From NCBI GenBank assembly GCA_028277945.1, contig JANQFH010000068.1, forward strand, positions 310,001 through 374,000: a stretch of 64,000 nt of DNA, given 5' to 3'. This DNA comes from Oligoflexia bacterium (lineage in GTDB: Bacteria > Bdellovibrionota_G > JANQFH01). Below the pieces are notes generated by a model that saw only the letters and a program-made list of their open reading frames with translations, was not told the origin of the DNA and searched no databases. This document shows positions 1 to 8,907 of the stretch, in pieces. The position numbers were made by a program, and so were the translations under genes. Every line of letters starts with the position of its first letter. The first letter of the stretch is position 1.

Positions 1-1567
1 CCTGCTGTATGATCTTCATAAGCTTCTTGCGTTGGTTAAAGTCAAATTCCACAAAGATTTGATCCAGAGCCTGGTCTGTTTTGGCGTTAGTGTAGCCGGT
101 GAAATTAAGACCGCTAAAGCCATTTGCCTTGGTGGGAATTTGCGATGAATGCAAATTTTGCTTTGGCGGTTGGTCAGGGCTAGAGACCCAGGCAAACATC
201 GCCATAGCGGGAAAGTTACGCTTTCTTGCTGTTTCACTGAAAAAGACGCGAGCTGGTTCATTTTTGATCTTAATGTCAAAACCCACCTTGCGCCACTCGT
301 TTTGCAAAAACACCTCAACCAGTTCACGGGTTTTATCACCAGCTGTAGTCATGATGGTCAGTGAGAGGGGTTTGCCCGCTTTCTCGCGCACGCCTTGCTT
401 GTTTAGCTTCCAGCCGGCTGCCTCAAGCAGCTTGCCGGCCTTTTGCGGATTGTAGGGGTACTTCATAACATCCTCTGTATAGTAGGGATCAAGAGGATGC
501 ACCGAATGCAGCGCCTTTTGCTGCTTACCCTCAAAGAGCGCCTGTACCAACTTATCGCGATCTATGGCGTACATGAGCGCACGCCGTACTCGTATATCCT
601 TGAGAATCGGATTGCTTAGATTGAGGTCAATGTGTTCGTAGAGCGTGGCACGTCGGTACTTTACGGCAAACCTCTCCTTGAGCTTGGGATCACCCATGAG
701 CCGCTTTTCAAAGGAGAGTGCCTGATCCAAAGTCATGCCGAGCTCACACGCCATATCAATGGTTCCTGAGAGCAGGTTGGCTTCGAGAGCCTGGGTATTG
801 TGGATGAGCTTAAAGACAATCTGTTGGATGGCGGGCTTCTTACCGTAGTAGTGTGGGTTGGGTGTCATGACGATGTGGCTGCCGACCTTGATCTCTTTAA
901 TTAGGTAAGGACCAGAGTAGAGACCAGGATGCGTTGGGTTGGTGACATAGATAGTCTGCTTTTCATAGGCGCCCTGCTTGTCCTTGGTCTTTTCCCACAC
1001 CTTGGCTTCAAGATGGTGTGGGACCAAGCGAAAACGTCCTAGTTGGTAGTAGTCGTAGCGGTGTTGTTTGTATATGGTGGTGAACTGTTTGGGGTCTTTG
1101 TTGTTGACAGTAACCTTTTCAAAACGTTGGTAGTAGTCTTTCTCGGCGACCATGACATGCGGAGAGCGGCCAATCTCCCAGGCGAGTTTAAAATCATAAC
1201 CAGTCACCGGCTTACCATCACCCCATTTGGCATCTGGTTTGATTTTCCAGTCGACCTGTAGTTTTTTCTTGCCATCTATTTCTATAAACTTGGCCATGCC
1301 GTTTTCAAAGGTGGGCAGTTCGGTGCACAGCCAGCAGCCCCACTGCCAATCGGCGTCGATGGTCGTTAGTGGATGGTCGACCAGATTAGAGATGTAGGCG
1401 GTTGCGGCCATCTCATGGATAATGGGATTGAGGGTTTCAAACTCCTGGACAATGCCAATGACGAGCTCGCGGTTACTTGGGGCCGCAGCAAGTTGTTGCA
1501 ACCACATCACTGCTGCAAGAAAGAGCAGTAATGCAGTAAAACCAGATTTATATAAGCGTTGTTTCAT
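1..1567 (-). CDS. Peptide ABC transporter solute-binding protein (family 5), paralogue 1, partial
   Basis: Periplasmic receptor of an oligopeptide/dipeptide ABC importer (SBP_bac_5 family). The frame is open from an ATG at 1567 to the left edge without a stop, so roughly the last 50 residues lie outside the window. I checked frame continuity at 1567, 574 and 19. A signal peptide (MKQRLYKSGFTALLLFLAAV) is followed by a mature domain closely similar to the next three genes, including the blocks DWQWGCWLCTELPTFENG, VTGYDFKLAWEIG, YEHIDLNLSNPILKDIRVRRAL and ending in LMKIIQQ. A ribosome-binding site (GGGAGGT) lies 8 bases before the ATG. It is the fourth binding protein transcribed after oppD/oppF, 51 bp behind its neighbour. 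Permease genes, if linked, must lie further left. Confidence 0.9.
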   Translation of the reverse strand, partial: MKQRLYKSGFTALLLFLAAVMWLQQLAAAPSNRELVIGIVQEFETLNPIIHEMAATAYISNLVDHPLTTIDADWQWGCWLCTELPTFENGMAKFIEIDGKKKLQVDWKIKPDAKWGDGKPVTGYDFKLAWEIGRSPHVMVAEKDYYQRFEKVTVNNKDPKQFTTIYKQHRYDYYQLGRFRLVPHHLEAKVWEKTKDKQGAYEKQTIYVTNPTHPGLYSGPYLIKEIKVGSHIVMTPNPHYYGKKPAIQQIVFKLIHNTQALEANLLSGTIDMACELGMTLDQALSFEKRLMGDPKLKERFAVKYRRATLYEHIDLNLSNPILKDIRVRRALMYAIDRDKLVQALFEGKQQKALHSVHPLDPYYTEDVMKYPYNPQKAGKLLEAAGWKLNKQGVREKAGKPLSLTIMTTAGDKTRELVEVFLQNEWRKVGFDIKIKNEPARVFFSETARKRNFPAMAMFAWVSSPDQPPKQNLHSSQIPTKANGFSGLNFTGYTNAKTDQALDQIFVEFDFNQRKKLMKIIQQ

Positions 1568-1618
1568 GATTTAGACCTCCCGTTACTCAAAATATCCCTT
1601 TTATTCCAAATACCCCCA

Positions 1619-3328
1619 TTACTCTAAATACCATTGATCTGCTGACTGGGTTGAATAAAACTGATGTCCGCTGATACGAAAGCCACGCAGGTTTGTTGGC
1701 ACCACGACCACTTCAGAGCGGTTGTATAAAGGTATGACCGGCACCTCCTTGGCATACTCCTGCTGGACGATCTTCATCAACTGCTTGCGCTTTTGAAAAT
1801 CAAACTCTCTTAGGACCTTATCTAGAGCAGTGTCGTTTCTAACATTGGCAAAACCGGTGTAGTTTTGTCCGGAATAACCGTTGTCGACTGTTGGTATCTC
1901 TTTAGAGTGGGTTGTCGATATAGGCGGTACATCCGGACTAGCGATCCAGGCAAACAGTACCATGGCTGGGAACTTTCGTTGTGGCAGGGTGACACCAAAT
2001 AAGACCCGCGCCGGCTCGTTTTTAATGGTAATGTCAACTGCCACTCGCTTCCATTCGTTTTGCAGAAAAACCTGCACCAGCTCGCGGGTCTTATTGCCGG
2101 CTGTGGTCATAAGGTTTAGGGAGAGCTTTTTACCGTCCTTTTGCCGTATGCCATCCTCGCCCATCTTCCAGCCTGCTTGATCAAGGAGCTTGGCTGCTCT
2201 TTTAGGGTCAAAACGGTACTGCCTGACATCATCCGTATAATAGGGATCCAGAGGGTGGATGTTGTGGAGCGCCTTCTTCTGCATGCCCTGAAAAAGCGCT
2301 TGTACGAGTTTATCGCGATCGATAGCGTGTACCAGAGCTCGGCGCACACGGATGTCTTTTAGAATTGGATTGTTCATGTTGAGATCAATGTGCTCGTAGA
2401 TGGTTCCCTGCCGGTAGAGCACTTTATAGCGCTTTTTTAGCTTTGGATCTTGGGCAAGCCGTTTTTCAAAGGCCAAGCCTTGATCAAACTGCAGGCCGTT
2501 TTCATTGATCATATCCACCGTGCCAGAGAGCAAGTTGGCCTCAAGTGTTTGCGTGTTGGGAATGATTTTAACAATGATCTTTTCGATTTTTGCTGTGTTG
2601 CCATAGTAATGCGGGTTGCGTTCGAGAATAATATGGCTGCCAGCCTTGACTCCTTTAGCGACATAGGGTCCACAGTAGAGCCCAGGGTTGGTTGGGTTGG
2701 TGTTGTAGTGGGTCTGTTTCTCGTAAGCTCCCTGGCTTGCTTTTGTTTTTTCCCAAATCGGTCCCTCTAGGTGGTGTGGTGTTAGATAAAAGGTTCCTAA
2801 CTGGTAGTAGCTGTAACGCGGCTCCTTATAGATTGTCCTGAATTTCTTAGGATTTTTTGCATCAATATGAAAGCTCTCGATCTGCTCATACTGGTCTTTC
2901 TCTCCCGCTAGAACATTGGGAGACCTGCCGATTTCCCAGGCGAGTTTCATATCGTAGCCGGTCACAGGCTTGCCGTCTCCCCAGCTGGCTTTGGCTTTGA
3001 TCTGCCAGTCGACCTGCAATTTCTTTTTGCCATCTTGCTCAATGATCTTGACTAAGCCATTTTCAAAGGTGGGCAGCTCCTTACAGAGCCAGCAGGCCCA
3101 CTGCCAATCAGCGTTAATGGCAGTAAGGGTGTGCGTGAGCAGTCCATCCAGATAAGCGCGTGCCGAAGAATTGGAGATGTTAGGGTTTAATGTATCAAAC
3201 TCTTGGGCTGTGGCGATGGTCAACTGCTTGTTGCTGGGCAGTGCAATTGCTGGCCTTGTCATCGGCACGGATGTAACAAGTACTACACCCAGTAGGAGAA
3301 TCTGCTTTACGAAACCAGCCTTTGTCAT
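1619..3328 (-). CDS. Peptide ABC transporter solute-binding protein (family 5), paralogue 2
   Basis: Extracytoplasmic substrate receptor for the Opp-type importer, about 569 residues, a normal length for the family. It has an N-terminal signal peptide (residues 1-30, hydrophobic core QILLLGVVLVTS) and then the conserved SBP_bac_5 body. A C-x-x-C pair (about Cys79 and Cys82 in WACWLC) is shared by all four paralogues and is not a feature I know from classical OppA/DppA. I chose the ATG at 3328 because it overlaps the upstream stop as ATGA, a usual sign of translational coupling. An in-frame ATG at 3340 is the alternative. The tandem position implies duplication, and differing sequences suggest different peptide preferences; specificity cannot be read from sequence alone. 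Confidence 0.93.
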   Translation of the reverse strand: MTKAGFVKQILLLGVVLVTSVPMTRPAIALPSNKQLTIATAQEFDTLNPNISNSSARAYLDGLLTHTLTAINADWQWACWLCKELPTFENGLVKIIEQDGKKKLQVDWQIKAKASWGDGKPVTGYDMKLAWEIGRSPNVLAGEKDQYEQIESFHIDAKNPKKFRTIYKEPRYSYYQLGTFYLTPHHLEGPIWEKTKASQGAYEKQTHYNTNPTNPGLYCGPYVAKGVKAGSHIILERNPHYYGNTAKIEKIIVKIIPNTQTLEANLLSGTVDMINENGLQFDQGLAFEKRLAQDPKLKKRYKVLYRQGTIYEHIDLNMNNPILKDIRVRRALVHAIDRDKLVQALFQGMQKKALHNIHPLDPYYTDDVRQYRFDPKRAAKLLDQAGWKMGEDGIRQKDGKKLSLNLMTTAGNKTRELVQVFLQNEWKRVAVDITIKNEPARVLFGVTLPQRKFPAMVLFAWIASPDVPPISTTHSKEIPTVDNGYSGQNYTGFANVRNDTALDKVLREFDFQKRKQLMKIVQQEYAKEVPVIPLYNRSEVVVVPTNLRGFRISGHQFYSTQSADQWYLE

Positions 3329-5028
3329 TGTAAGTGCCATTGCTCTACAGTATTCACCGCATAGAATTGATGTCCAGTTAAGCGAAAGCCGCGTAGATTC
3401 ATAGGAATCACAGCTATCTGTGTACGGTAGTATAGCGGTATCACCGGCACCTCCTTGGCGTACTGCTGTTGGACAATCTTCATCAGTTTCCTGCGTTCCG
3501 CAAAGCTGAACTCCTCCGTGATCTTCTCCAGTGCAGCGTCGGTTTCAGGATCTTTAAACCCCGGAAAGTTTTGCCCAGAGTAACCGTTTTTCGCCGTTGG
3601 GATTTCACTGGAGTGGAGCATGTACCATGGAACAAAATCCGGTGCGGCAGCCCAGGCGTACATCGCCATAGCAGGGAACTTCAGTCTGCGTAATGTCTCG
3701 GAAAAGAAGATGCGCGGGGGTGTGTTCTTCAGCTTGATTTCTATGCCAACTTTTTTCCACTCGTTTTGCAAAAAAACCTGTACTAACTCGCGCGTTTTGT
3801 TCTCCGCAGTGGTCATAAAGATAAATGACAGCTTCTTACCGTTCTTTTGTCGAATGCCAGCTGGCCCCATGGTCCACCCAGCAGCGTCCAATAAGCTTGC
3901 CGCCCGTTTCGCGTCATAGGGGTAGCGCATGACATCGTCTGTATAGTAGGGATCCAGCGGGTGTACGGGGTGGAGGGCGACCTGTTGTCGGCCTGCAAAG
4001 AGCGCCTTTACCAAAGCGTGGCGATCTATAGCGTACACTAGTGCTCGCCGTACGCGGATGTCCTGGAGAATGGGGTTGCGCAGGTTCAGGTCAATATGTT
4101 CGTATAAAGGACCCTCACGGTACTTGACTTCAAAACGTCTCTTGAGTGCCGCATCTCCGCTTAGCCTTTTGTCCAGGGACAGAGCTTGGTCCAGGTTCAA
4201 AGAACCTTCAACAATCATATCGACTGTGCCGGAGAGCAGGTTGGCCTCGAGAGCCTGCGAGTTTGGAATGATTTTAAAGACGAGTCTTTCAATTTTTGGT
4301 TTTTTTCCATGGAAGTGCGGATTGCGCTTGACAACTACATGGCTGCCCGGCTTGATCTCTTTGACTAGATAGGGGCCGCAGTAGAGTCCAGAGTTGGTCG
4401 GATTGGTATTATAGGTGGTCTGTTTTTCATAAGCGCCCACGCTATTTTTGGTTCGCTCCCACACTGGCCCTTCAATATGATGGGGTAGCACGTAAAAGTT
4501 TGGCATTTGATAATAATCGTAACGTGGCTTGTCGTACTTTGTCGTAAACTTCTTGGGGTTTTTAGGATCAATCGTGAACGCCTCGATCTGCGTGTACTGT
4601 TCTTTTCCTCCGCTAGCTACATTTGGGGATTTTCCCACCTTCCAGGCGAGCTGAATGTCGTAGCCCGTAACCGGTGTACCATCGCCCCATTTGGCATTGG
4701 CTTTAAACTCCCAGTCGACCAACAGTTTCTTTTTGCCCTTCTCTTCGATTATCCTTACCATGCCATTTTCCAAAGTTGGCATCTTCGTACAGAGCCAGCA
4801 TCGCCACTGCCAATCAGCATCGATTGCATTAATGCGATAACCGACAGTCGAGTAGATATACTGGCTACCCAATTGTTGCGAGAGCAAGGGGTTGAGAGAG
4901 TAAAACTCATGGGTCATGCCCAGGGTGAGTTGTTTGTTGTTTGGCTGAGCAGCGATGAGTTCTGTGGCAGCGCAGAGGTTAAGAAGCAGAGTAGCCAATA
5001 CAGAGAGTTTTTGCAGGTTGTTCTTCAT
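3325..5028 (-). CDS. Peptide ABC transporter solute-binding protein (family 5), paralogue 3
   Basis: Third member of the tandem array of family 5 solute-binding proteins, about 567 residues. A signal peptide (MKNNLQKLSVLATLLLNLCA) precedes the binding domain, with the CWLC pair and the shared blocks DRHALVKALF and TTAENKTRELVQVFLQNEWK. The start at 5028 is preferred because it gives a clean signal peptide and sits 11 bp after the upstream stop. An in-frame ATG at 5055 would add nine polar residues and overlap the upstream gene by 16 bp. The gene is transcribed leftwards with oppD/oppF and ends in an ATGA overlap with paralogue 2. The ligand is predicted to be short peptides from the family; the actual substrate is unknown. 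Confidence 0.93.
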   Translation of the reverse strand: MKNNLQKLSVLATLLLNLCAATELIAAQPNNKQLTLGMTHEFYSLNPLLSQQLGSQYIYSTVGYRINAIDADWQWRCWLCTKMPTLENGMVRIIEEKGKKKLLVDWEFKANAKWGDGTPVTGYDIQLAWKVGKSPNVASGGKEQYTQIEAFTIDPKNPKKFTTKYDKPRYDYYQMPNFYVLPHHIEGPVWERTKNSVGAYEKQTTYNTNPTNSGLYCGPYLVKEIKPGSHVVVKRNPHFHGKKPKIERLVFKIIPNSQALEANLLSGTVDMIVEGSLNLDQALSLDKRLSGDAALKRRFEVKYREGPLYEHIDLNLRNPILQDIRVRRALVYAIDRHALVKALFAGRQQVALHPVHPLDPYYTDDVMRYPYDAKRAASLLDAAGWTMGPAGIRQKNGKKLSFIFMTTAENKTRELVQVFLQNEWKKVGIEIKLKNTPPRIFFSETLRRLKFPAMAMYAWAAAPDFVPWYMLHSSEIPTAKNGYSGQNFPGFKDPETDAALEKITEEFSFAERRKLMKIVQQQYAKEVPVIPLYYRTQIAVIPMNLRGFRLTGHQFYAVNTVEQWHLQ

Positions 5029-5039
5029 GTTTTTATTAC

Positions 5040-6740
5040 CTATTGCAGATTCCATTGGTCTATAGAAAGCACCGAATAAAACTGGTGTCCGGTTAAGCGA
5101 AACCCCTTGAGGTTTTTTGGTATCACGGCAATTTGAGCCCTGTAGTACAGGGGAATGACTGGCAGCTCTTTGGCATACTCTTGCTGGACAGTCTTCATGA
5201 GTTCCTTGCGTTTACCAAAATCGAATTCCGTCTGGATTTGATCGAGCGCTCTGTCGTTTGCCACGCTCTTATACCCTGGATAGTTCTGCCCTGAAAAGCC
5301 ATTTTCGGCTGTTGGAATCTCAAGCGAATGTGTAGTGGTTCGCGGTGGATTGTCAGGGGAGGATATCCACGCATACATCGCCATGGCTGAGAACTTGCGT
5401 TTGCGCAAGGTTTCACTGAAAAATACCCGCGGCGGCAGATTTTTTAAGCGCACCTTAATACCGATCTTTTTCCATTCGTTTTGTAAAAAGACCTGTACCA
5501 GCTCGCGGGTCTTGTTTTCAGCAGTGGTTATGAAGACGAATGACAGCTTCTTGCCGTCCTTCGCACGCATACCATCTTGGCCTAGCTTCCAGCCCGCCTT
5601 GTCAAGTAACCTTGCCGCCCTTTTTGGATCGTAAGGGTACTGCATCACGGCGTCGGTGAAATAGGGATCGAGTGGGTTGATGTTATGTAGCGCCACTTGC
5701 TGCTTGCCTTTGAAAAGCGCGTCGACAAGAGCCTGGCGATTGATGGCATGCACCAATGCTTGGCGTACGCGGATGTCCTGGAGGACCGGGTTGCTCAGGT
5801 TCAAATCAATGTGCTCATACATCGTGCCCTGGCGAAACTTCACCATGTAACGTTGCTGTAGTGCTGTATCGCTTGCAAGCCGTTTGTTAAAGGCTAAGGC
5901 TTGGTCAAACTCTAAGCCGGACTCGGAGATCATGTCGATGGTGCCGGAGAGCAGATTAGCTTCCATTGCCTGGGTATTAGGGATTATTTTTAAGACAATC
6001 TTGTCAATCTTTGGCTTTTTTCCATAGTAGTGTGGGTTGCGCGCTATCATCACATGGCTACCCACCTTGACCTCTTCCACTCTATAAGGCCCACAGTAAA
6101 GCCCTGGATGCGTCGGCTGGGTGGTATAGGCGCTCTGTTTTTCATAAGCGCCAAGGCTGTGCTGGGTCTTTTCCCAAATAGCTCCCTCAATGTGATGCGG
6201 CAATAAATTGACTGTCCCAAGGTGATAGTAGTCGTAACGTGGTTTGTCGTAGGTAATGGTAAACTTCTTGGGATTTTTGCGGTCAACCTCTATGGATTCG
6301 AACTGTTCGTAGAGATCCTTGCTACCAACCGCAACATTAGGGGATTTGCCTACCTTCCAGGCGAGCTGCAAGTCATACCCTGTTACCGGTATGCCATCAC
6401 CCCATTTGGCATTGGCTTTGATCTGCCAATCTACCACCAACCTTTTCTTGCCTTTTTTTGTAATGAGTCTGGCCATGCCATTTTCAAAGGTCGGAACCTC
6501 GGTGCACAGTAGGCATTGCCACTGCCAATCGGCGTTAATCGTAATTAGAGAATGGACGACACTTCTACCAATGTATCGTCCGCCGATGGTTTGCGAAATC
6601 AAGCTGTTGAGAGTGTCAAACTCATGAACCATGCCAATGGTAAGCTGCTTGTTCGACGGTGCTGCGCTTGTCTGGCTCGCGATACTGATTGTCAGAAGCA
6701 CTATAGATGCGAGTCGCATTGTAAGTTGGAAGCATTTCAT
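5040..6740 (-). CDS. Peptide ABC transporter solute-binding protein (family 5), paralogue 4
   Basis: First binding-protein gene after the ATPases, 566 residues. It has a signal peptide (about residues 1-26, ending SQTSA-A), then the SBP_bac_5 domain with the conserved pair Cys76/Cys79 (WQCLLC), VTGYDLQLAWKVG and YEHIDLNLSNPVLQDIRVRQ. Its ATG at 6740 overlaps the oppF stop by 4 bp (ATGA), so expression is probably coupled to the ATPase gene. Together with paralogues 1-3 it gives one pair of ATPases at least four alternative receptors. In other Opp systems such expansion broadens the peptide range; that this holds here is inference. Confidence 0.94.
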   Translation of the reverse strand: MKCFQLTMRLASIVLLTISIASQTSAAPSNKQLTIGMVHEFDTLNSLISQTIGGRYIGRSVVHSLITINADWQWQCLLCTEVPTFENGMARLITKKGKKRLVVDWQIKANAKWGDGIPVTGYDLQLAWKVGKSPNVAVGSKDLYEQFESIEVDRKNPKKFTITYDKPRYDYYHLGTVNLLPHHIEGAIWEKTQHSLGAYEKQSAYTTQPTHPGLYCGPYRVEEVKVGSHVMIARNPHYYGKKPKIDKIVLKIIPNTQAMEANLLSGTIDMISESGLEFDQALAFNKRLASDTALQQRYMVKFRQGTMYEHIDLNLSNPVLQDIRVRQALVHAINRQALVDALFKGKQQVALHNINPLDPYFTDAVMQYPYDPKRAARLLDKAGWKLGQDGMRAKDGKKLSFVFITTAENKTRELVQVFLQNEWKKIGIKVRLKNLPPRVFFSETLRKRKFSAMAMYAWISSPDNPPRTTTHSLEIPTAENGFSGQNYPGYKSVANDRALDQIQTEFDFGKRKELMKTVQQEYAKELPVIPLYYRAQIAVIPKNLKGFRLTGHQFYSVLSIDQWNLQ

Positions 6741-7738
6741 ACGGTTGCTCCGCTTAGTTTTTCAGCAAAGTGACAGGAGACCAGATGCGGCCGCAGCTCA
6801 GCGCCAAGATTACGTAGTTGCGGCAGTTCTTGTTGGCATTGCGGTTGTGCGTGGGGACAGCGTGGATGAAAGTGACAGCCCGAGGGAGGTGAGAGTGGGC
6901 TTGGCACATCGCCACCGAGCGCCTGCCGCTTTTTTCTCTGCCCGTGTCCTGGGGTTGGGTTAGCCTTGATCAACGCTTGCGTATAAGGGTGGCGAGGATT
7001 GTCAAAGAGTGCGTCGCGCCCTGCCATTTCAACCACCTTACCGAGATACATCACGGCAATACGGTGCGAGATGTGTTTGACCAAGGCAAGATCGTGGGCA
7101 ATGAAGAGATAGGCCATACCCAGATCATCCTGCAGGTCTTTGAAGAGGTTGAGTATCTGTGCCTGTACGGAGACGTCGAGTGCCGATACCGGTTCGTCGG
7201 CCACCACCAACTGTGGCCGCAGGGAAATGGCACGGGCAATGGCAATACGTTGGCGCTGTCCTCCGGAGAACTCATGCGGATAGCGTGCCTGTGCCCAGTC
7301 GCCAAGGCCAACGCGATTGAGTAGCTCGCGGACTTTTTGGCGTCGTTCTTTTGCTGTGCCCAGTTTGTGCACCCGCAGCGGCGTCTCTAGGATTTTGGCG
7401 ATGGTCATGCGCGGATTGAGGGAGCTGAAGGGATCTTGAAACACCATGGTGACATTGCGACGAAACTCAAGCAGGGCACTGCCTTTCAACCCAGTGACCG
7501 ACTGTCCGTTAAAACAGATATCTCCAGCCGTGGGTTCGTAGATACGCACTACAGTACGCGCTGCTGTGGATTTGCCGCAACCACTCTCGCCCACCAGTCC
7601 CAAGGTCTCGCCCTTGGCCAAATCAAAGCTAACGCCATCCACTGCGTAAACACTGCCGGTTTGCCGCAACAACAGTCCCGAGTGTACGGGGAAGTGCTTT
7701 TTAAGCTGTTTTACTTCTAGCAGCGTTTCAGAGGACAA
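6737..7738 (-). CDS. oppF: Oligopeptide/dipeptide ABC transporter ATP-binding protein, OppF-type
   Basis: One of the two cytoplasmic ATPases that power an Opp/Dpp importer, 333 residues, normal length. Visible motifs are Walker A GESGCGKST (residues 50-58), the signature FSGGQRQR, Walker B LVVADEP followed by SALDVSVQ, a His switch (FIAHDL) and the C-terminal oligo_HPY region with conserved cysteines (CHFHPRCP). The start codon is TTG at 7738, supported by GAGGAG about 9 bases upstream; no nearby ATG fits the alignment better. It lies 17 bp after oppD and overlaps the next binding-protein gene by 4 bp. Assignment to the F rather than D subunit is by family resemblance and operon order. Confidence 0.94.
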   Translation of the reverse strand: MSSETLLEVKQLKKHFPVHSGLLLRQTGSVYAVDGVSFDLAKGETLGLVGESGCGKSTAARTVVRIYEPTAGDICFNGQSVTGLKGSALLEFRRNVTMVFQDPFSSLNPRMTIAKILETPLRVHKLGTAKERRQKVRELLNRVGLGDWAQARYPHEFSGGQRQRIAIARAISLRPQLVVADEPVSALDVSVQAQILNLFKDLQDDLGMAYLFIAHDLALVKHISHRIAVMYLGKVVEMAGRDALFDNPRHPYTQALIKANPTPGHGQRKKRQALGGDVPSPLSPPSGCHFHPRCPHAQPQCQQELPQLRNLGAELRPHLVSCHFAEKLSGATV

Positions 7739-7755
7739 AATTCAAGGCTCCTCAC

Positions 7756-8721
7756 TCAACATGGGTTAAAACAGGCAACCTCATGGCCCTGTCGGTGTTT
7801 TTGTAATATAGGGTCTTGGTGCCTACAGACGCTGGTGACATTGGGACAGCGGTTCTGGTAACGACAGCCAGGCGGTAGGTTCAAGAGTGGCGGCACCGAA
7901 CCTTTAATCGTGCTAAGCCGCGGGACGTTTTTGTCGATGCGTGGAATCGACTCAAACAGTCCGACTGTGTAGGGATGTTTTGGGTTGTTAAAGATCGTCT
8001 CACAGTCAGCCTTTTCAACGATTTTGCCGGCGTACATAACGAGAACGCGATCAGCAATTTCAGAGATGACGCCAAGATCGTGGGTGATGAACTGAATCGC
8101 CATTCCGAGCTTTTCTTGCAACTCCTGCAATAGGTCCAAGATCTGTGCCTGTATGGTTACATCGAGAGCCGTGGTCGGTTCATCGGCGATCAACAGCTCG
8201 GGCTTGCAGCTAAGCGCCATGGCGATCATGGCTCGTTGTCGCATACCGCCAGAGAGCTGGTGCGGGTAATCGTCGATGCGTTTTTCTGGCGCCGGTATGC
8301 CGACAAGCTGAAACAGCTCGATGGCGCGTTGGCGCGCCTCCTGTTTGCTCACTTTGGTTTCGTGCGTTTGAATCTGCTCGACAATCTGTCGGCCGATGCG
8401 CATCACCGGATTGAGTGCGGTCATAGGTTCCTGAAAGATCATGGCAATGCGACCGCCGCGGATCTGCTGCATCTGTTGCTCGGAAAGGGCAGTCAGCTCA
8501 ATCTCCTTGAGCCATACCTTGCCTGCGGTCACTCTGCCGGGATCGGCAATCAGACCCATGATGGAAAAGCTGGTGACGGTTTTGCCGCAGCCACTCTCGC
8601 CAACAATGCCGACGGTTTCACCGGCACTGACTTTATAAGAGACACCATCCACAGCTTTGATGACGCCAGCCTTGGTGAAAAAGGAGGTCTCTAAATTATC
8701 TACAACGAGCAGCTCGTGCAT
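7756..8721 (-). CDS. oppD: Oligopeptide/dipeptide ABC transporter ATP-binding protein, OppD-type
   Basis: First gene of the leftward opp operon, about 321 residues from the chosen ATG at 8721. Motifs are Walker A GESGCGKT (residues 41-48), signature LSGGMRQRAM, Walker B LLIADEPTTALD, switch His in FITHDLG and the C-terminal oligo_HPY tail with cysteines (CRYQNRCPNVTSVC). An upstream in-frame ATG at 8832 would add 37 residues with no resemblance to OppD and no ribosome-binding site, so it is not used. The chosen start also lacks a strong ribosome-binding site. No transmembrane permease (OppB/OppC) is encoded between this gene and the divergent gene on its right, which is unusual because permeases normally precede the ATPases. 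Confidence 0.93.
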   Translation of the reverse strand: MHELLVVDNLETSFFTKAGVIKAVDGVSYKVSAGETVGIVGESGCGKTVTSFSIMGLIADPGRVTAGKVWLKEIELTALSEQQMQQIRGGRIAMIFQEPMTALNPVMRIGRQIVEQIQTHETKVSKQEARQRAIELFQLVGIPAPEKRIDDYPHQLSGGMRQRAMIAMALSCKPELLIADEPTTALDVTIQAQILDLLQELQEKLGMAIQFITHDLGVISEIADRVLVMYAGKIVEKADCETIFNNPKHPYTVGLFESIPRIDKNVPRLSTIKGSVPPLLNLPPGCRYQNRCPNVTSVCRHQDPILQKHRQGHEVACFNPC

Positions 8722-8850
8722 CACTACATCAATAAAGGTGCAATCCTGTTGCCAATCTGTAAGGGCGGCGAATGCTCCTGAATAGCCAATAATCTTAAAT
8801 AGATCAAGGTATTTAGCCACCGCGTCGATCATCTGGCCGATTTTTGGGCT

Positions 8851-8883
8851 GTTACGTAACTTGCCTAATTTGTACCTAATTTG
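8851..8883. promoter_or_regulatory. Candidate regulatory site between the opp operon and a divergent gene
   Basis: The divergent intergenic region holds a perfect 10-bp palindrome GTTACGTAAC (8851-8860), followed by two direct copies of CCTAATTTG (8864-8872 and 8875-8883) spaced 11 bp apart, about one helical turn. Same-face tandem half-sites next to a palindrome suggest a regulator binding site controlling oppD, the divergent P-loop gene, or both. No regulator gene is adjacent, so the partner is unknown. Confidence 0.35.
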
Positions 8884-8907
8884 AGCCAGTTATGGTTATA
8901 AGTAAGC

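Noticed and set aside
4507-5079. 190-codon open frame on the plus strand opposite a peptide-binding protein gene
   Set aside because: The minus-strand gene is clearly real and conserved in four paralogues. The opposite frames recur in the same place opposite each paralogue, as expected for mirror frames of related genes.
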